DNA of 64,000 nucleotides from NCBI RefSeq assembly GCF_007991335.1, contig NZ_BJYD01000026.1, forward strand, positions 124,001 through 188,000, given 5' to 3'. The notes below the pieces were generated by a model. That model saw nothing but the letters and a program-made list of their open reading frames with translations. It made no database searches and was not told the origin of the DNA. The position numbers and the translations under genes were made by a program. The DNA comes from Halobacillus faecis (GTDB lineage Bacteria > Bacillota > Bacilli > Bacillales > Halobacillaceae). Positions 42,220 through 50,404 of the stretch are shown in pieces (within the stretch, counting starts at the first letter, position 1; each line of letters opens with the position of its first letter).

Positions 42220-42247
42220 GAAAAACCCCTTGCCTAAAAGCAAGGGA
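42220..42247 (-). terminator. Terminator of the TRAP transporter operon
   Basis: Stem CCCTTGC / GCAAGGG with a 6-base loop followed on the minus strand by GGTTTTTC. Confidence 0.8.
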
Positions 42248-42285
42248 TCTCGGGTGACGTGCAAGGAGGGTCAGTCCTTTTTTCA

Positions 42286-43566
42286 TCATTCAGCGAAGCT
42301 GATCAACCATAGGGATAATTCTGGAATAAACGTAATCATTAGTAACGAGAAGATCATCGCGAAAAAGTATGGGATGATCGCTCGTGACAACTGCTCGATC
42401 GAGAGTCCTGATATTCCGGAGCCGACGAACAAGTTTACGCCAAGTGGTGGTGTAATGAAACCAATCGCTAGGTTCACGACCATGATGATACCGAAGTGGA
42501 TCGGGTCGTAACCAAGGTTTACGGCAATCGGAAGCAGGATTGGCGTCAAAATGATGATCGCTGCCAGTGTATCCATGAAACATCCGACAATAAGTAGAAG
42601 CAATGTGATCAATAGAATCAGAATGATCTCATTTTCTGAAATGGACAACATGAAGTTGGCCACTTGTGTTGGGATCTGCTCAATTGTAAGTAAACGACCG
42701 AAGGCTGTTGCGGATCCAACGATGATCAGGACAGTCGCTGTCGTCAAAGCAGAATCTGCGAAAATTTTCGGCATGTCTTTGATGCTGAGTTCCCTGTATA
42801 GGAACAAGCCGGCGATCATTCCGTACACAACGGCAATGACGGCCGCTTCTGTTGGTGTGAAAATTCCGCCGTAAATTCCACCCAGGATGATGACTGGAAT
42901 GACAAGCGCCCATTTGGCTTCCCAGAATGTTTTTCCGATGGTTGCGAGGGACGTTTTTTCTGCCAGACCTTTATACCCTTGTTGTCTTGAATAAATGTAC
43001 GCCCAAGCAAGTAGTGCTCCACCGACGATGAATCCTGGGATGATCCCTGCGATGAACATGTCACCGATAGAAGCTCCACCCACGACTCCGTAGATGACCA
43101 TCGGAATACTTGGTGGGATGATGACACCAATAGAACCCGCTGCAGCTACAGTAGCCGTCGCGAACTTTTTGTCATACCCTTGTCTCACCATGGCTGGAAT
43201 CATAATTCCACCGATGGCTGCAACCGTTGCTGGTCCCGAACCGGAAATCGCAGCAAAGAACATACATGTAACGATGGTAGCCATCGCAAATCCGCCCGTT
43301 TTGTTACCAACAAGAGCGTTTGCGAAGTTGAACAGTCTCTCGGATATGCCACCTTTCCCCATAATTTCACCGGCTAGGATGAAAAAGGGAACGGCCATCA
43401 ATGGGAATGAGTCGACAGATGTGACGAGTTCCTTCATTAAAAACTGGACCGGAATGGCGCCAGTATAGAAGATTGTCGCAAGTGTCGATAATCCGAGAGC
43501 GATTCCAATCGGTACACTAAGCAATAGGAAGAGGGCGAATGTCCCGAATAATACGATTGTTGTCAT
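42286..43566 (-). CDS. dctM: TRAP transporter large permease
   Basis: The 12-helix ion-coupled subunit of a tripartite ATP-independent periplasmic-type transporter, 426 residues. Typical DctM sequences include FPLMAVPFFILAGEIMGKGG near 52, SGSGPATVAAIGGIMIPAM near 110 and GCFMDTLAAIIILTPILLP near 325. It works with the small permease and the binding protein upstream to import an acidic substrate with Na+. The ATG overlaps the stop of dctQ (ATGA). Confidence 0.93.
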   Translation of the reverse strand: MTTIVLFGTFALFLLLSVPIGIALGLSTLATIFYTGAIPVQFLMKELVTSVDSFPLMAVPFFILAGEIMGKGGISERLFNFANALVGNKTGGFAMATIVTCMFFAAISGSGPATVAAIGGIMIPAMVRQGYDKKFATATVAAAGSIGVIIPPSIPMVIYGVVGGASIGDMFIAGIIPGFIVGGALLAWAYIYSRQQGYKGLAEKTSLATIGKTFWEAKWALVIPVIILGGIYGGIFTPTEAAVIAVVYGMIAGLFLYRELSIKDMPKIFADSALTTATVLIIVGSATAFGRLLTIEQIPTQVANFMLSISENEIILILLITLLLLIVGCFMDTLAAIIILTPILLPIAVNLGYDPIHFGIIMVVNLAIGFITPPLGVNLFVGSGISGLSIEQLSRAIIPYFFAMIFSLLMITFIPELSLWLISFAE

Positions 43567-44111
43567 GATTCATCCTCTCCTTCCTGCTGCTGCATACGAT
43601 CACGTTCATCGTCGACATCGAGTTCTTTTTTACCCATCAACATCTTGAATTGAACAATCAAGTTTTGTATGAGACGGATCGTTGTCAAAGCAAATCCGAC
43701 TGGTGTCGCCATGTAAACGAGTCCCATCGGTATATGTAAGGCCGGTGACTGCTGGCCGAACGATAGTAGCTGGGAAGCGATGCTGTATCCATTGACGACA
43801 ACATACAAACTGAAAACTAAGAATAATAGATTCGCAATGATGGCGAGCATCAATTTTGCTTTTCCTTTAAGTAAAAGCAGCATGACGTCCACTTTGATGT
43901 GACGCTGCTTTTTCACTCCGTAACTGATTCCGATATACACTAACCAAATGAAGCAGTACCGTCCGAGTTCCTCTGACCAGGACAATGAATTCCCTGACAC
44001 ACGCATCGCGACTTGCAGGAAAATCACACTGACCATGATGGTCGAGAAAATGACGAGCAATACTTCTTCCAATCTGCGGTCGATCGCTCGAATGATGTTC
44101 ATTTTCTTCAC
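43563..44111 (-). CDS. dctQ: TRAP transporter small permease
   Basis: The four-helix subunit of the TRAP transporter, 182 residues, with the DctQ pattern: an N-terminal helix pair, SGNSLSWSEELGRYCFIWLVY near residue 40 (the conserved EE-Arg segment) and RHIKVDVM. A charged C-terminal tail rich in Asp, Glu and Gln ends in the dctM start. It lies 66 bases after dctP, with a hairpin in the gap. Confidence 0.9.
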   Translation of the reverse strand: MKKMNIIRAIDRRLEEVLLVIFSTIMVSVIFLQVAMRVSGNSLSWSEELGRYCFIWLVYIGISYGVKKQRHIKVDVMLLLLKGKAKLMLAIIANLLFLVFSLYVVVNGYSIASQLLSFGQQSPALHIPMGLVYMATPVGFALTTIRLIQNLIVQFKMLMGKKELDVDDERDRMQQQEGEDES

Positions 44112-44137
44112 CTCAACTGACCCTGAATGGCGAAGAA

Positions 44138-44162
44138 TACGCTGCAGTCTCGCTACAGCGTA
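44138..44162 (-). promoter_or_regulatory. Intercistronic hairpin between dctP and dctQ
   Basis: Arms TACGCTG / CAGCGTA around an 11-base loop, with no T-run. Such hairpins after binding-protein genes often raise the level of the upstream part of the mRNA. Confidence 0.5.
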
Positions 44163-44177
44163 CCTTCAGTCATTCTA

Positions 44178-45227
44178 TTATTTTTGCGCGTCTTCAATCG
44201 CTTGATAAACTTTGTCTACGGTTTCTTCACCGATCTTGCTCTTGTAATCTTCGATGACAGGAGCTACCGCATCGACCATTTCCTGGCGAGCTTCATCAGA
44301 GATTTCTGTGTACTCCATGCCTTCTTCTTGAAGCTGTTTCAAATACTTTTCGTTCGCTTCACGGTTCAACTTACGTTCATGCTTACCTGCTTCAACTGCT
44401 GCATCTTTCACAATCTTCTGCTGATCTTCAGTCAATCCATCATAGAAAGATTTGCTCATCAAGAATACGAATGGGCTGTAGATGTGGTGCGTGTTCGAAA
44501 CGTGATCTTGAACTTCATAGAACTTTTGAAGATAGATCGTTGCATAAGGGTTTTCCTGACCGTCAACTGTACCTTGTTGCATCGCTGTGAACAATTCTGT
44601 AAATGCCATTGGTGTAGGGTTCGCTCCTAGTGCTTTGAAGGCATCCAGGTGCAGGTCGTTTTCCATTGTACGGATTTTCAGACCATCGAAGTCGTCAATG
44701 GACGCAACCGCACGCTCACTGTTCGTAAGGTCACGGAAACCATTTTCCCAATACGATAGACCGACAAGGTTCTGTTCTTCTAGTTTTCCAAGCAATTCTT
44801 GTCCAACTTCACCATCTAATACTTCGTCCGCTACTTGTTCGTTAGGGAAAAGGAACGGAATGTCGAAGACGCTGAATTCTGGTACGAAGTTCGCTAGTGG
44901 TGCTGTGGAAGGAATAACTACTTCCTGTGTACCAAGCTGAAGCGCTTCCGTCATGGAACGGTCGTCACCAAGCTGACCACTGTGATAGGTATCCACTTTA
45001 ATCGCGCCGTCTGTTTTCTCTTCAACGATTTCTTTAAACTTCAATAGACCTTTGTACTGAGGGTGATCACTGTTCAGACCGATTCCGGCTTTAATCGTTT
45101 TTGCTTCGCCACTATCACCTGAAGCGCTTTCACCTTCGCCACTGCTAGACTCTGCACCGCTATTGCCACAAGCGGCTAGGACCGTAATCAATAGAACCAT
45201 AGACAATAAACCAAATAATTTCTTCAT
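44178..45227 (-). CDS. dctP: TRAP transporter substrate-binding lipoprotein
   Basis: The extracellular solute receptor of the TRAP system, 349 residues. The lipoprotein signal ends in LAAC near residue 20, followed by a Ser/Gly/Glu-rich linker. The DctP fold shows GLNSDHPQYKGLLKFKEIVEEK, the substrate Arg region (DGLKIRTMENDL) near 170 and NPYATIYLQKFYEVQDH near 220. The Arg normally binds a carboxylate, so the ligand is probably a sugar acid or other organic acid. The ATG at 45227 follows GGAGAGAGG; an upstream GTG at 45263 lacks such a site. Two cre-like boxes and RpiR-type operators lie upstream. Confidence 0.92.
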   Translation of the reverse strand: MKKLFGLLSMVLLITVLAACGNSGAESSSGEGESASGDSGEAKTIKAGIGLNSDHPQYKGLLKFKEIVEEKTDGAIKVDTYHSGQLGDDRSMTEALQLGTQEVVIPSTAPLANFVPEFSVFDIPFLFPNEQVADEVLDGEVGQELLGKLEEQNLVGLSYWENGFRDLTNSERAVASIDDFDGLKIRTMENDLHLDAFKALGANPTPMAFTELFTAMQQGTVDGQENPYATIYLQKFYEVQDHVSNTHHIYSPFVFLMSKSFYDGLTEDQQKIVKDAAVEAGKHERKLNREANEKYLKQLQEEGMEYTEISDEARQEMVDAVAPVIEDYKSKIGEETVDKVYQAIEDAQK

Positions 45228-45287
45228 GTTCAACCTCTCTCCTTGTATGTAAAATTTTTTCACAAAGCTTACGTGCTACACCTGAAT

Positions 45288-45302
45288 CAGTAACCGCTTT
45301 CA
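45288..45302 (-). promoter_or_regulatory. cre-like site upstream of dctP
   Basis: The minus strand reads TGAAAGCGGTTACTG, matching the CcpA consensus except for the final A. It lies 60-75 bases upstream of the dctP start, the usual place for repression. Confidence 0.5.
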
Positions 45303-45378
45303 ATAAACAGCCAGCAAAACAGGAATCGATTCCATAGAAAATAGTTTTTCTTTGTCCTTCCTCTAACCCCCCTATATT

Positions 45379-45392
45379 AGAAGCGCTTTCAA
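45379..45392 (-). promoter_or_regulatory. Second cre-like site in the TRAP/RpiR control region
   Basis: The minus strand reads TTGAAAGCGCTTCT, with the symmetric core GAAGCGCTTTC. Confidence 0.5.
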
Positions 45393-45427
45393 AGAAATTC
45401 TAAAAAAAGGGAACAGAGGAAAACTCT

Positions 45428-45441
45428 GAAATTTATTTTCT
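45428..45441. promoter_or_regulatory. RpiR-type operator, copy 1
   Basis: TGAAATTTATTTTC, one mismatch from the dyad TGAAAT-N2-ATTTCA. Confidence 0.5.
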
Positions 45442-45487
45442 GTAATTCCGATTATACAATAAATCTTTTTTAGTTCAATAGTTTTTT

Positions 45488-45501
45488 AGAAAAAAATTTC
45501 A
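45488..45501. promoter_or_regulatory. RpiR-type operator, copy 2
   Basis: AGAAAAAAATTTCA, two mismatches from the dyad TGAAAT-N2-ATTTCA. Confidence 0.4.
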
Positions 45502-45519
45502 CCCACCCAAACTTTCTTT

Positions 45520-45533
45520 TGAAATAAATTTCA
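45520..45533. promoter_or_regulatory. RpiR-type operator, copy 3
   Basis: TGAAATAAATTTCA is a perfect dyad, located about 40 bases before the regulator start, where it could give autoregulation. Confidence 0.55.
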
Positions 45534-45574
45534 TATACAATAAAAGAAAGTTGAGATTCGAAGGAGGAATCCCT

Positions 45575-46432
45575 ATGATTGAGGCTCCCACGAAACACGT
45601 CATCAGCAGAATTCGTTCTTCTTATTCACAATTCAGTGAAAAGGAAAAGCTGATCGCTGATTACATTTTGGAAAATACAGAAGAAATCGTTCACTCTACC
45701 ATTAACCAGGTCGCGGATAATCTTATGGTCGCTGATGCAACCGTTTTCAGATTTTGTAAGCGCTTAGGTTTTAAAGGGTACCAGGCGATGAAAATTGCTT
45801 TAGCATCAGAAATCGTCAATCCAATTCAGGATATCCATGAAAAAATATCGGAAGAAGACACCGATTTCGAAATTACGGAAAAAGTATTTCAGGCAAATAT
45901 CCGGGCCCTTGAGACGTCCCGGGATGTGCAAAACCCACTTTCCTTAAAAAAAGCAATGGAGTATTTGATTGAAGCTGATCGGGTGTTCTTTTTCGGAAGT
46001 GGTGGGTCGAACATCCTCGCTATGGATGCTCAGCACAAGTTTATGCGAACAGGAATGGAAGCGTATGCATACCCAGACACGCACGTGCAGCTGATGTCTG
46101 CCTCTCAAATGAGAGAAACGGATGTGGCGGTCGTCATTTCCCATACCGGATCAAACCAGGATATCTTAGATATTGTGGATGTCGCAAAAGAAAACAAAGT
46201 GAAGATTATCGCCATTACGAACTTCGCAAAATCTCCACTGACAAAAGTGGTCGATCTGTCTTTATACACGGTCGCAGAGGAAACTGAATTCCGTTCAGAA
46301 GCCCTCGCTTCAAGGATCGCCGGCCTCTCGCTGATCGACTCCCTTTTTGTCAATTATAGTGTGAAAAACAAGGAACAAGCGCAGACCGCTACGCAGCGCA
46401 TGCGTGATGCCATTTCAAGGAAGCGTGTGTAG
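45575..46432 (+). CDS. RpiR/MurR family transcriptional regulator
   Basis: A 285-residue regulator with an N-terminal HTH_6 domain (SQFSEKEKLIADYILENTEE, and DATVFRFCKRLGFKGYQAMK at about 50-70) and a C-terminal SIS sugar-phosphate isomerase domain (VFFFGSGGSNILAMDAQHKF, VAVVISHTGSNQDILDIVDV). SIS domains of this family sense phosphosugars. The FGGY kinase gene follows by 14 bases and the TRAP operon is divergent, so this protein probably senses the kinase product and controls both. The ATG at 45575 is preceded by AAGGAGG, better than the TTG eight codons upstream. Confidence 0.88.
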   Translation: MIEAPTKHVISRIRSSYSQFSEKEKLIADYILENTEEIVHSTINQVADNLMVADATVFRFCKRLGFKGYQAMKIALASEIVNPIQDIHEKISEEDTDFEITEKVFQANIRALETSRDVQNPLSLKKAMEYLIEADRVFFFGSGGSNILAMDAQHKFMRTGMEAYAYPDTHVQLMSASQMRETDVAVVISHTGSNQDILDIVDVAKENKVKIIAITNFAKSPLTKVVDLSLYTVAEETEFRSEALASRIAGLSLIDSLFVNYSVKNKEQAQTATQRMRDAISRKRV

Positions 46433-46446
46433 AAAGGAAGTTTGAC

Positions 46447-47928
46447 ATGAGTTATGTGATTGGATTAGATCTTGGAACGACGAGTGCCAAATCCGTCGTC
46501 TTTCATAAGAATGGAGAAGTTGCTGCGGAGTACGAAGTGGCCTATCCTCTCTCCCACCCTGTCGTTGGCCACGCCGAACAGGATCCGCTTCAAATGGAAG
46601 AAGCCGCACTTGAAGCGTTGAATTTAAGTACTCGATCCATCGAGCGGAAGGACATTGTCGGCGTCGGGATCTCTGCCGCTATGCATTCTCTCATTTGTAT
46701 GGATGAAAAAGGCGCGCCTTTTTCCCCGTCGATGATTTGGGCGGATGCGCGGAGTGCTGGTGAAGCGTCCACATTGAAGGAAGGCCATCCTGATGTGTAT
46801 ATGCGCACAGGAACTCCCCTTCATCCGATGTCTCCGTTCTCGAAACTGTTATGGATGAAAAACAACGACTACGAACCATGGCACAAGGCGGACTATTTTG
46901 TTTCAGTGAAAGAATTTTTGCTGTATCGCTGGTTCGGGGAAAAAGTGGTCGATTATTCGATTGCTGCCGCCACCGGTCTTTTCAACATCCACGAACACAC
47001 CTGGGATGAAGAAACGCTAGCCCTTGCAGGAATTGGTCGTGAACAACTTTTCCAACCGGTTGAGCCTACGTACGCCATGAAAGGCATGAGTGCAGAGGCC
47101 GCTGAAAAGTCCGGTCTCGATGCGGAAACGGCCTTTGTCATCGGGGGTAGTGACGGACCGCTTGCGAACCTTGGCATTGGTGCGATTCAACCTGGTGAGA
47201 CTGCGATTACCATTGGTACGAGTGGAGCGATCCGGCAATTTTCCAGTGAACCGCTGCTTGATGACCAGCAGGAAGTGTTCTCTTACAGCTTTACCGATGA
47301 TTTGTGGATTACTGGCGGACCGTCCAATAACGGTGGTCTAGTGCTGAAATGGATCCAGCAGCTATTTTCAAATGAGGATGAAATTCCAGTTGAAGAGCTG
47401 ACGAAGCTTGCGAGCGAAGTGGAAGCTGGTGCAGGGAATTTGATTTTCCTTCCCTATTTGAACGGGGAGCGTGCGCCGTTCTGGAACGCGGAAGCGAAGG
47501 GATCGTTCATCGGACTGACTCCAGTTCACGGCAAGGGACATATGACAAGAGCGGCAATGGAAGGCGTGCTGTTTTCCATTTTACATATCGGAAGTGCCCT
47601 GGAGCGTCTCGGTAATAAGCATGACAAAATTTATGCGAGCGGCGGATTTGCACGTTCAGAGACGTGGGTTCAGATGCTTGCAGACATTTTCAACAAGCGC
47701 ATTGATATTCCGGTAAGCCATCAGAGTTCCGCCTGGGGCGCGGCCTGGGTTGCGTTGTACAGTCTCGGTCATGTCGACAGTTTGGCCTCCATTAAATCTT
47801 CCATTCCAATGAAGGAACATTATGAACCAAACGCTGAAAATCATGTGAAATACAAAGCCCTCTTTGACGTGTACGAGTCCGTCTCAGGCAAACTGCAAAC
47901 CGACTTCGAAAAACTGCATCGTATGTAA
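46447..47928 (+). CDS. gntK: FGGY family carbohydrate kinase, probably gluconokinase
   Basis: A 493-residue sugar kinase. The ATP-binding phosphate-1 motif VIGLDLGTTSAKSVVFHKNG starts the protein. GISAAMHSLICMD, MIWADARS and the GTSGAIRQF / YASGGFARSETWVQMLADIF segments match the gluconokinase subgroup of FGGY enzymes, though xylulose or another sugar acid cannot be excluded. The product 6-phosphogluconate would feed Gnd (1763-3175). Together with the RpiR regulator and the TRAP importer this forms a likely sugar-acid uptake and activation unit. The gene ends in a REP-like palindrome with T-run. Confidence 0.82.
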   Translation: MSYVIGLDLGTTSAKSVVFHKNGEVAAEYEVAYPLSHPVVGHAEQDPLQMEEAALEALNLSTRSIERKDIVGVGISAAMHSLICMDEKGAPFSPSMIWADARSAGEASTLKEGHPDVYMRTGTPLHPMSPFSKLLWMKNNDYEPWHKADYFVSVKEFLLYRWFGEKVVDYSIAAATGLFNIHEHTWDEETLALAGIGREQLFQPVEPTYAMKGMSAEAAEKSGLDAETAFVIGGSDGPLANLGIGAIQPGETAITIGTSGAIRQFSSEPLLDDQQEVFSYSFTDDLWITGGPSNNGGLVLKWIQQLFSNEDEIPVEELTKLASEVEAGAGNLIFLPYLNGERAPFWNAEAKGSFIGLTPVHGKGHMTRAAMEGVLFSILHIGSALERLGNKHDKIYASGGFARSETWVQMLADIFNKRIDIPVSHQSSAWGAAWVALYSLGHVDSLASIKSSIPMKEHYEPNAENHVKYKALFDVYESVSGKLQTDFEKLHRM

Positions 47929-47941
47929 TGTGTAAATAAAT

Positions 47942-47990
47942 GGTGTACCAGGTCATCCAAATATTGGATGACCTGGTACACCTATTTTTT
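47942..47990. repeat. REP-like palindrome acting as probable bidirectional terminator
   Basis: Perfect 19-bp arms (GGTGTACCAGGTCATCCAA and complement) around a 3-base ATA loop, followed by TATTTTTT. It lies 13 bases after the kinase stop codon and just before the end of the convergent symporter gene. The arms are made of two half-sites of the GACCTGGT family in inverted order. Confidence 0.85.
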
Positions 47991-47997
47991 CCATTTT

Positions 47998-49659
47998 TTA
48001 TTTGACGTTTTCTTTGAGCCAGTATTCTCCGTCTTTGTATTCGATTTGTTCCGGGTAGCGAAGGTCTGTGACTTCGTCCTGGGTTTGTTTGGATGGTGGT
48101 GCGGTCATGAGAGAGACAACGACGTTCGCTATGATAGCGGCTGTTGCTCCGAAGACTCCAGCACCGGTATCGATGATTCCAAGGATAGTGAATCCGCCGT
48201 ATTTTGCTGCGAAAATGTATCCAAGTGTCACGGAAAGTCCGACAACCAAACCGGCAATAACCCCCGGTCCATTGGCTCGCTTCCACCATACCCCAAGAAG
48301 GAGCGCCGGGAAGAACGATCCGGATGCTAAGGCGAAAGCCCATGCGACGATCTGTGTAATCGCACCTGGCGGGTTCAATGCAATCAAACCTGCGGCTACG
48401 GTAGCAAGGACGATCGACCAGCGTCCGACAGCGAGACGTTTCTTCTCACTCGCATTCGGATTGATGGAACGGTAATAAATGTCGTGGGACAAGGCTGCGG
48501 AAATCGCAATCATCAAACCACCGGCTGTCGATAAGGCAGCGGCCATCGCACCGGCAGCCATCAAACCGATGACGAAGATGCCAAGGTTTGCAATCTCAGG
48601 TGTCGCCATAACGACGATGTCATTACTAATGACAAGTTCCGACCACTGAAGTACGCCGTCACTATTATTGTCGGCAAGGGAAAGCCGGCCGGTATCCACC
48701 CACGCTTGTGTCCATGCGGGCAGGTTGTTTAATTGGGAACCTGCTACTTCTGTCATCAAGATGAAACGGGAGAAAGCGGCGTAAGCTGGAGCAGATAAAT
48801 AGAGTAATCCGATGAATAATAGAGCCCAGGCTCCACTCCAGCGGGCAGCTTTCATTGTCGCTACGGTATAGAAGCGGACGATGACGTGTGGCAGACCGGC
48901 TGTTCCCGCCGTCAGTGTGAACATCAGAGCGATGAACTGCCATTTCGACCCTTCCGTAAATGGAACGATGTATTCAGAAATGCCCAACTCCTGATCGATC
49001 GTACGCATCTCTGAAACGACGTCTCCGTAAGAAATCCAAGGAACAGGATTCTGCGTCAGCTGCAGCGACATGAAGATGACCGGAATCAAATACGCGATGA
49101 TCAAGACCAAGTATTGGGCGACCTGTGTCCAGGTGATCCCCTTCATTCCTCCCATCGCTGAGTAAAAGGCGATCAACACAACGCCGATTAACGTTCCGAT
49201 CACGGTGTCCACTTCAAACAGACGTCCGATAACCACGCCCGATCCGGACAGTTGTCCTACCGAGTAGGTGAAACTGATGATGATTGTTGCTACAGCGGCA
49301 ATCAATCGTGCGGTGTTGCTGCGGTAACGGTCACCAATGAATTCCGGCACCGTGTACCGTCCATATTTTCTTAACTGTGGAGCTAAAAGGAACGTAAGCA
49401 GCAAATACCCGCCTGTCCATCCCATAATGTATGCGAGTCCATCGTATCCAAGAATCATGACCGTACCGGCGAGGCCGATGAATGAAGCTGCACTCATCCA
49501 ATCCGCTCCAATGGCCATCCCATTGTAAACGGGCGGCACCCCGCGGCCGGCAACGTAGAAATCTGATGTAGCCCTTGCTTTATTGTAGACAGCGATACCT
49601 ATGTACAATGCAAAAGTAGCAACAATTAAAGCAAGGGAGACTATAAACTGTGCGTCCAT
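47998..49659 (-). CDS. Sodium:solute symporter (acetate permease-like)
   Basis: A 553-residue SSS-family protein with 13-14 membrane helices. Motifs include VAGRGVPPVYNGMAIGADWM near 38, PEFIGDRYRSNTARLIAAVA near 110, GGMKGITWTQVAQYLVLI near 170 and AGAMAAALSTAGGLMIAISA near 375 (the Na2-site region). Together with the DUF4212-type small subunit encoded just upstream it belongs to the two-component VC_2705/ActP-like group that imports acetate or similar monocarboxylates. A cre box at the head of the operon suggests catabolite repression. Confidence 0.88.
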   Translation of the reverse strand: MDAQFIVSLALIVATFALYIGIAVYNKARATSDFYVAGRGVPPVYNGMAIGADWMSAASFIGLAGTVMILGYDGLAYIMGWTGGYLLLTFLLAPQLRKYGRYTVPEFIGDRYRSNTARLIAAVATIIISFTYSVGQLSGSGVVIGRLFEVDTVIGTLIGVVLIAFYSAMGGMKGITWTQVAQYLVLIIAYLIPVIFMSLQLTQNPVPWISYGDVVSEMRTIDQELGISEYIVPFTEGSKWQFIALMFTLTAGTAGLPHVIVRFYTVATMKAARWSGAWALLFIGLLYLSAPAYAAFSRFILMTEVAGSQLNNLPAWTQAWVDTGRLSLADNNSDGVLQWSELVISNDIVVMATPEIANLGIFVIGLMAAGAMAAALSTAGGLMIAISAALSHDIYYRSINPNASEKKRLAVGRWSIVLATVAAGLIALNPPGAITQIVAWAFALASGSFFPALLLGVWWKRANGPGVIAGLVVGLSVTLGYIFAAKYGGFTILGIIDTGAGVFGATAAIIANVVVSLMTAPPSKQTQDEVTDLRYPEQIEYKDGEYWLKENVK

Positions 49660-49674
49660 ATTTCTCCCCCTATC

Positions 49675-49977
49675 TTATTGGTTAACCGCTTGATTTTGAT
49701 TGGAATCTTCTTTTGGTATTAAACCGAATTTTTTATCGACGACATCACTGATGAGGGCATTGAAGAAAAGAAGTGCGATAAACGTAATGATCGCGCCCTG
49801 TGCTCCCATGTAATAAGGAAGGGGGATGCCCATCACTGTAAAGGACTGAAGACTTTCGGCGAAAAGAACCACACCGAAAGAAACGATTGCCCCAATGGCA
49901 AGGTAGATGATAATCAAAGTCGTCCGTAGACGGAAATAGGCTTTCGCCTTCTGTGGATCCATCTTCTTCATATTCAT
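49675..49977 (-). CDS. DUF4212-type small subunit of the sodium:solute symporter
   Basis: A 100-residue protein with two membrane helices. The signature is AKAYFRLRTTLIIIYLAIGA and then PYYMGAQGAIITFIALLFFN, the pattern of DUF4212 proteins that always accompany this symporter subgroup. It lies 15 bases before the symporter gene. GGGAGGTGAACG precedes the ATG. Confidence 0.88.
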   Translation of the reverse strand: MNMKKMDPQKAKAYFRLRTTLIIIYLAIGAIVSFGVVLFAESLQSFTVMGIPLPYYMGAQGAIITFIALLFFNALISDVVDKKFGLIPKEDSNQNQAVNQ

Positions 49978-49998
49978 AAACGTTCACCTCCCTTCGCA

Positions 49999-50184
49999 TT
50001 ATCCTCTTAAGTTAAAAATGAACTGCACGGTTTCCCAGAAAGGCATCGGTACCATCATGATTTTGACAAGAGCGACACCTAAGAGCGCAATGAACGGAAC
50101 CGCCAGTAAAAACGGCTTCTTTTTTTTCAGTGCGAAAACGACAGAAAGTACGGTGATGACGGAAAGAATAATAGGAATCAGCAA
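49999..50184 (-). CDS. Small membrane protein at the head of the symporter operon
   Basis: A 61-residue protein with two hydrophobic segments, beginning after TTG with LIPIILSVITVLSVVFALKK and ending in FNLRG. The frame can be read from an ATG at 50217, but AAAGGAGGG lies nine bases before the TTG at 50184, and a cre box overlaps the upstream ATG, so I prefer the TTG start. Function unknown; its position suggests an accessory role to the symporter. Confidence 0.55.
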   Translation of the reverse strand: MLIPIILSVITVLSVVFALKKKKPFLLAVPFIALLGVALVKIMMVPMPFWETVQFIFNLRG

Positions 50185-50202
50185 CGACTCTACCCTCCTT
50201 TT

Positions 50203-50216
50203 TGTAAGCGTTAACA
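50203..50216. promoter_or_regulatory. cre (CcpA) operator of the symporter operon
   Basis: TGTAAGCGTTAACA fits TGWAANCGNTNWCA completely. It lies just upstream of the ribosome site of the first gene, within or just after the promoter. Confidence 0.75.
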
Positions 50217-50404
50217 TAAGTGCGTAAAAATTTTTTAGAATATTTAGATTAAATTGAATATTACAACTTGTATTATTCTAAAATTCTCATAAATTGTCAA
50301 CAGGTAAGATATGATTAGACAATCTTCGAGGATTTGTATGGTGTTTCCTTGCGTTCGGTCGATTTCCATCCACTTCTCAGCGATGTTATTAAAAAACCAG
50401 CACC

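Larger units (their letters stand above)
45228..45574. other. Divergent control region between the TRAP operon and the RpiR gene
   Basis: About 350 bases carrying two cre-like boxes (45288-45302, 45379-45392) nearer to dctP and three near-palindromes TGAAAT-N2-ATTTCA (45428-45441, 45488-45501, 45520-45533) nearer to the regulator. Promoters were not assigned. Confidence 0.6.
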
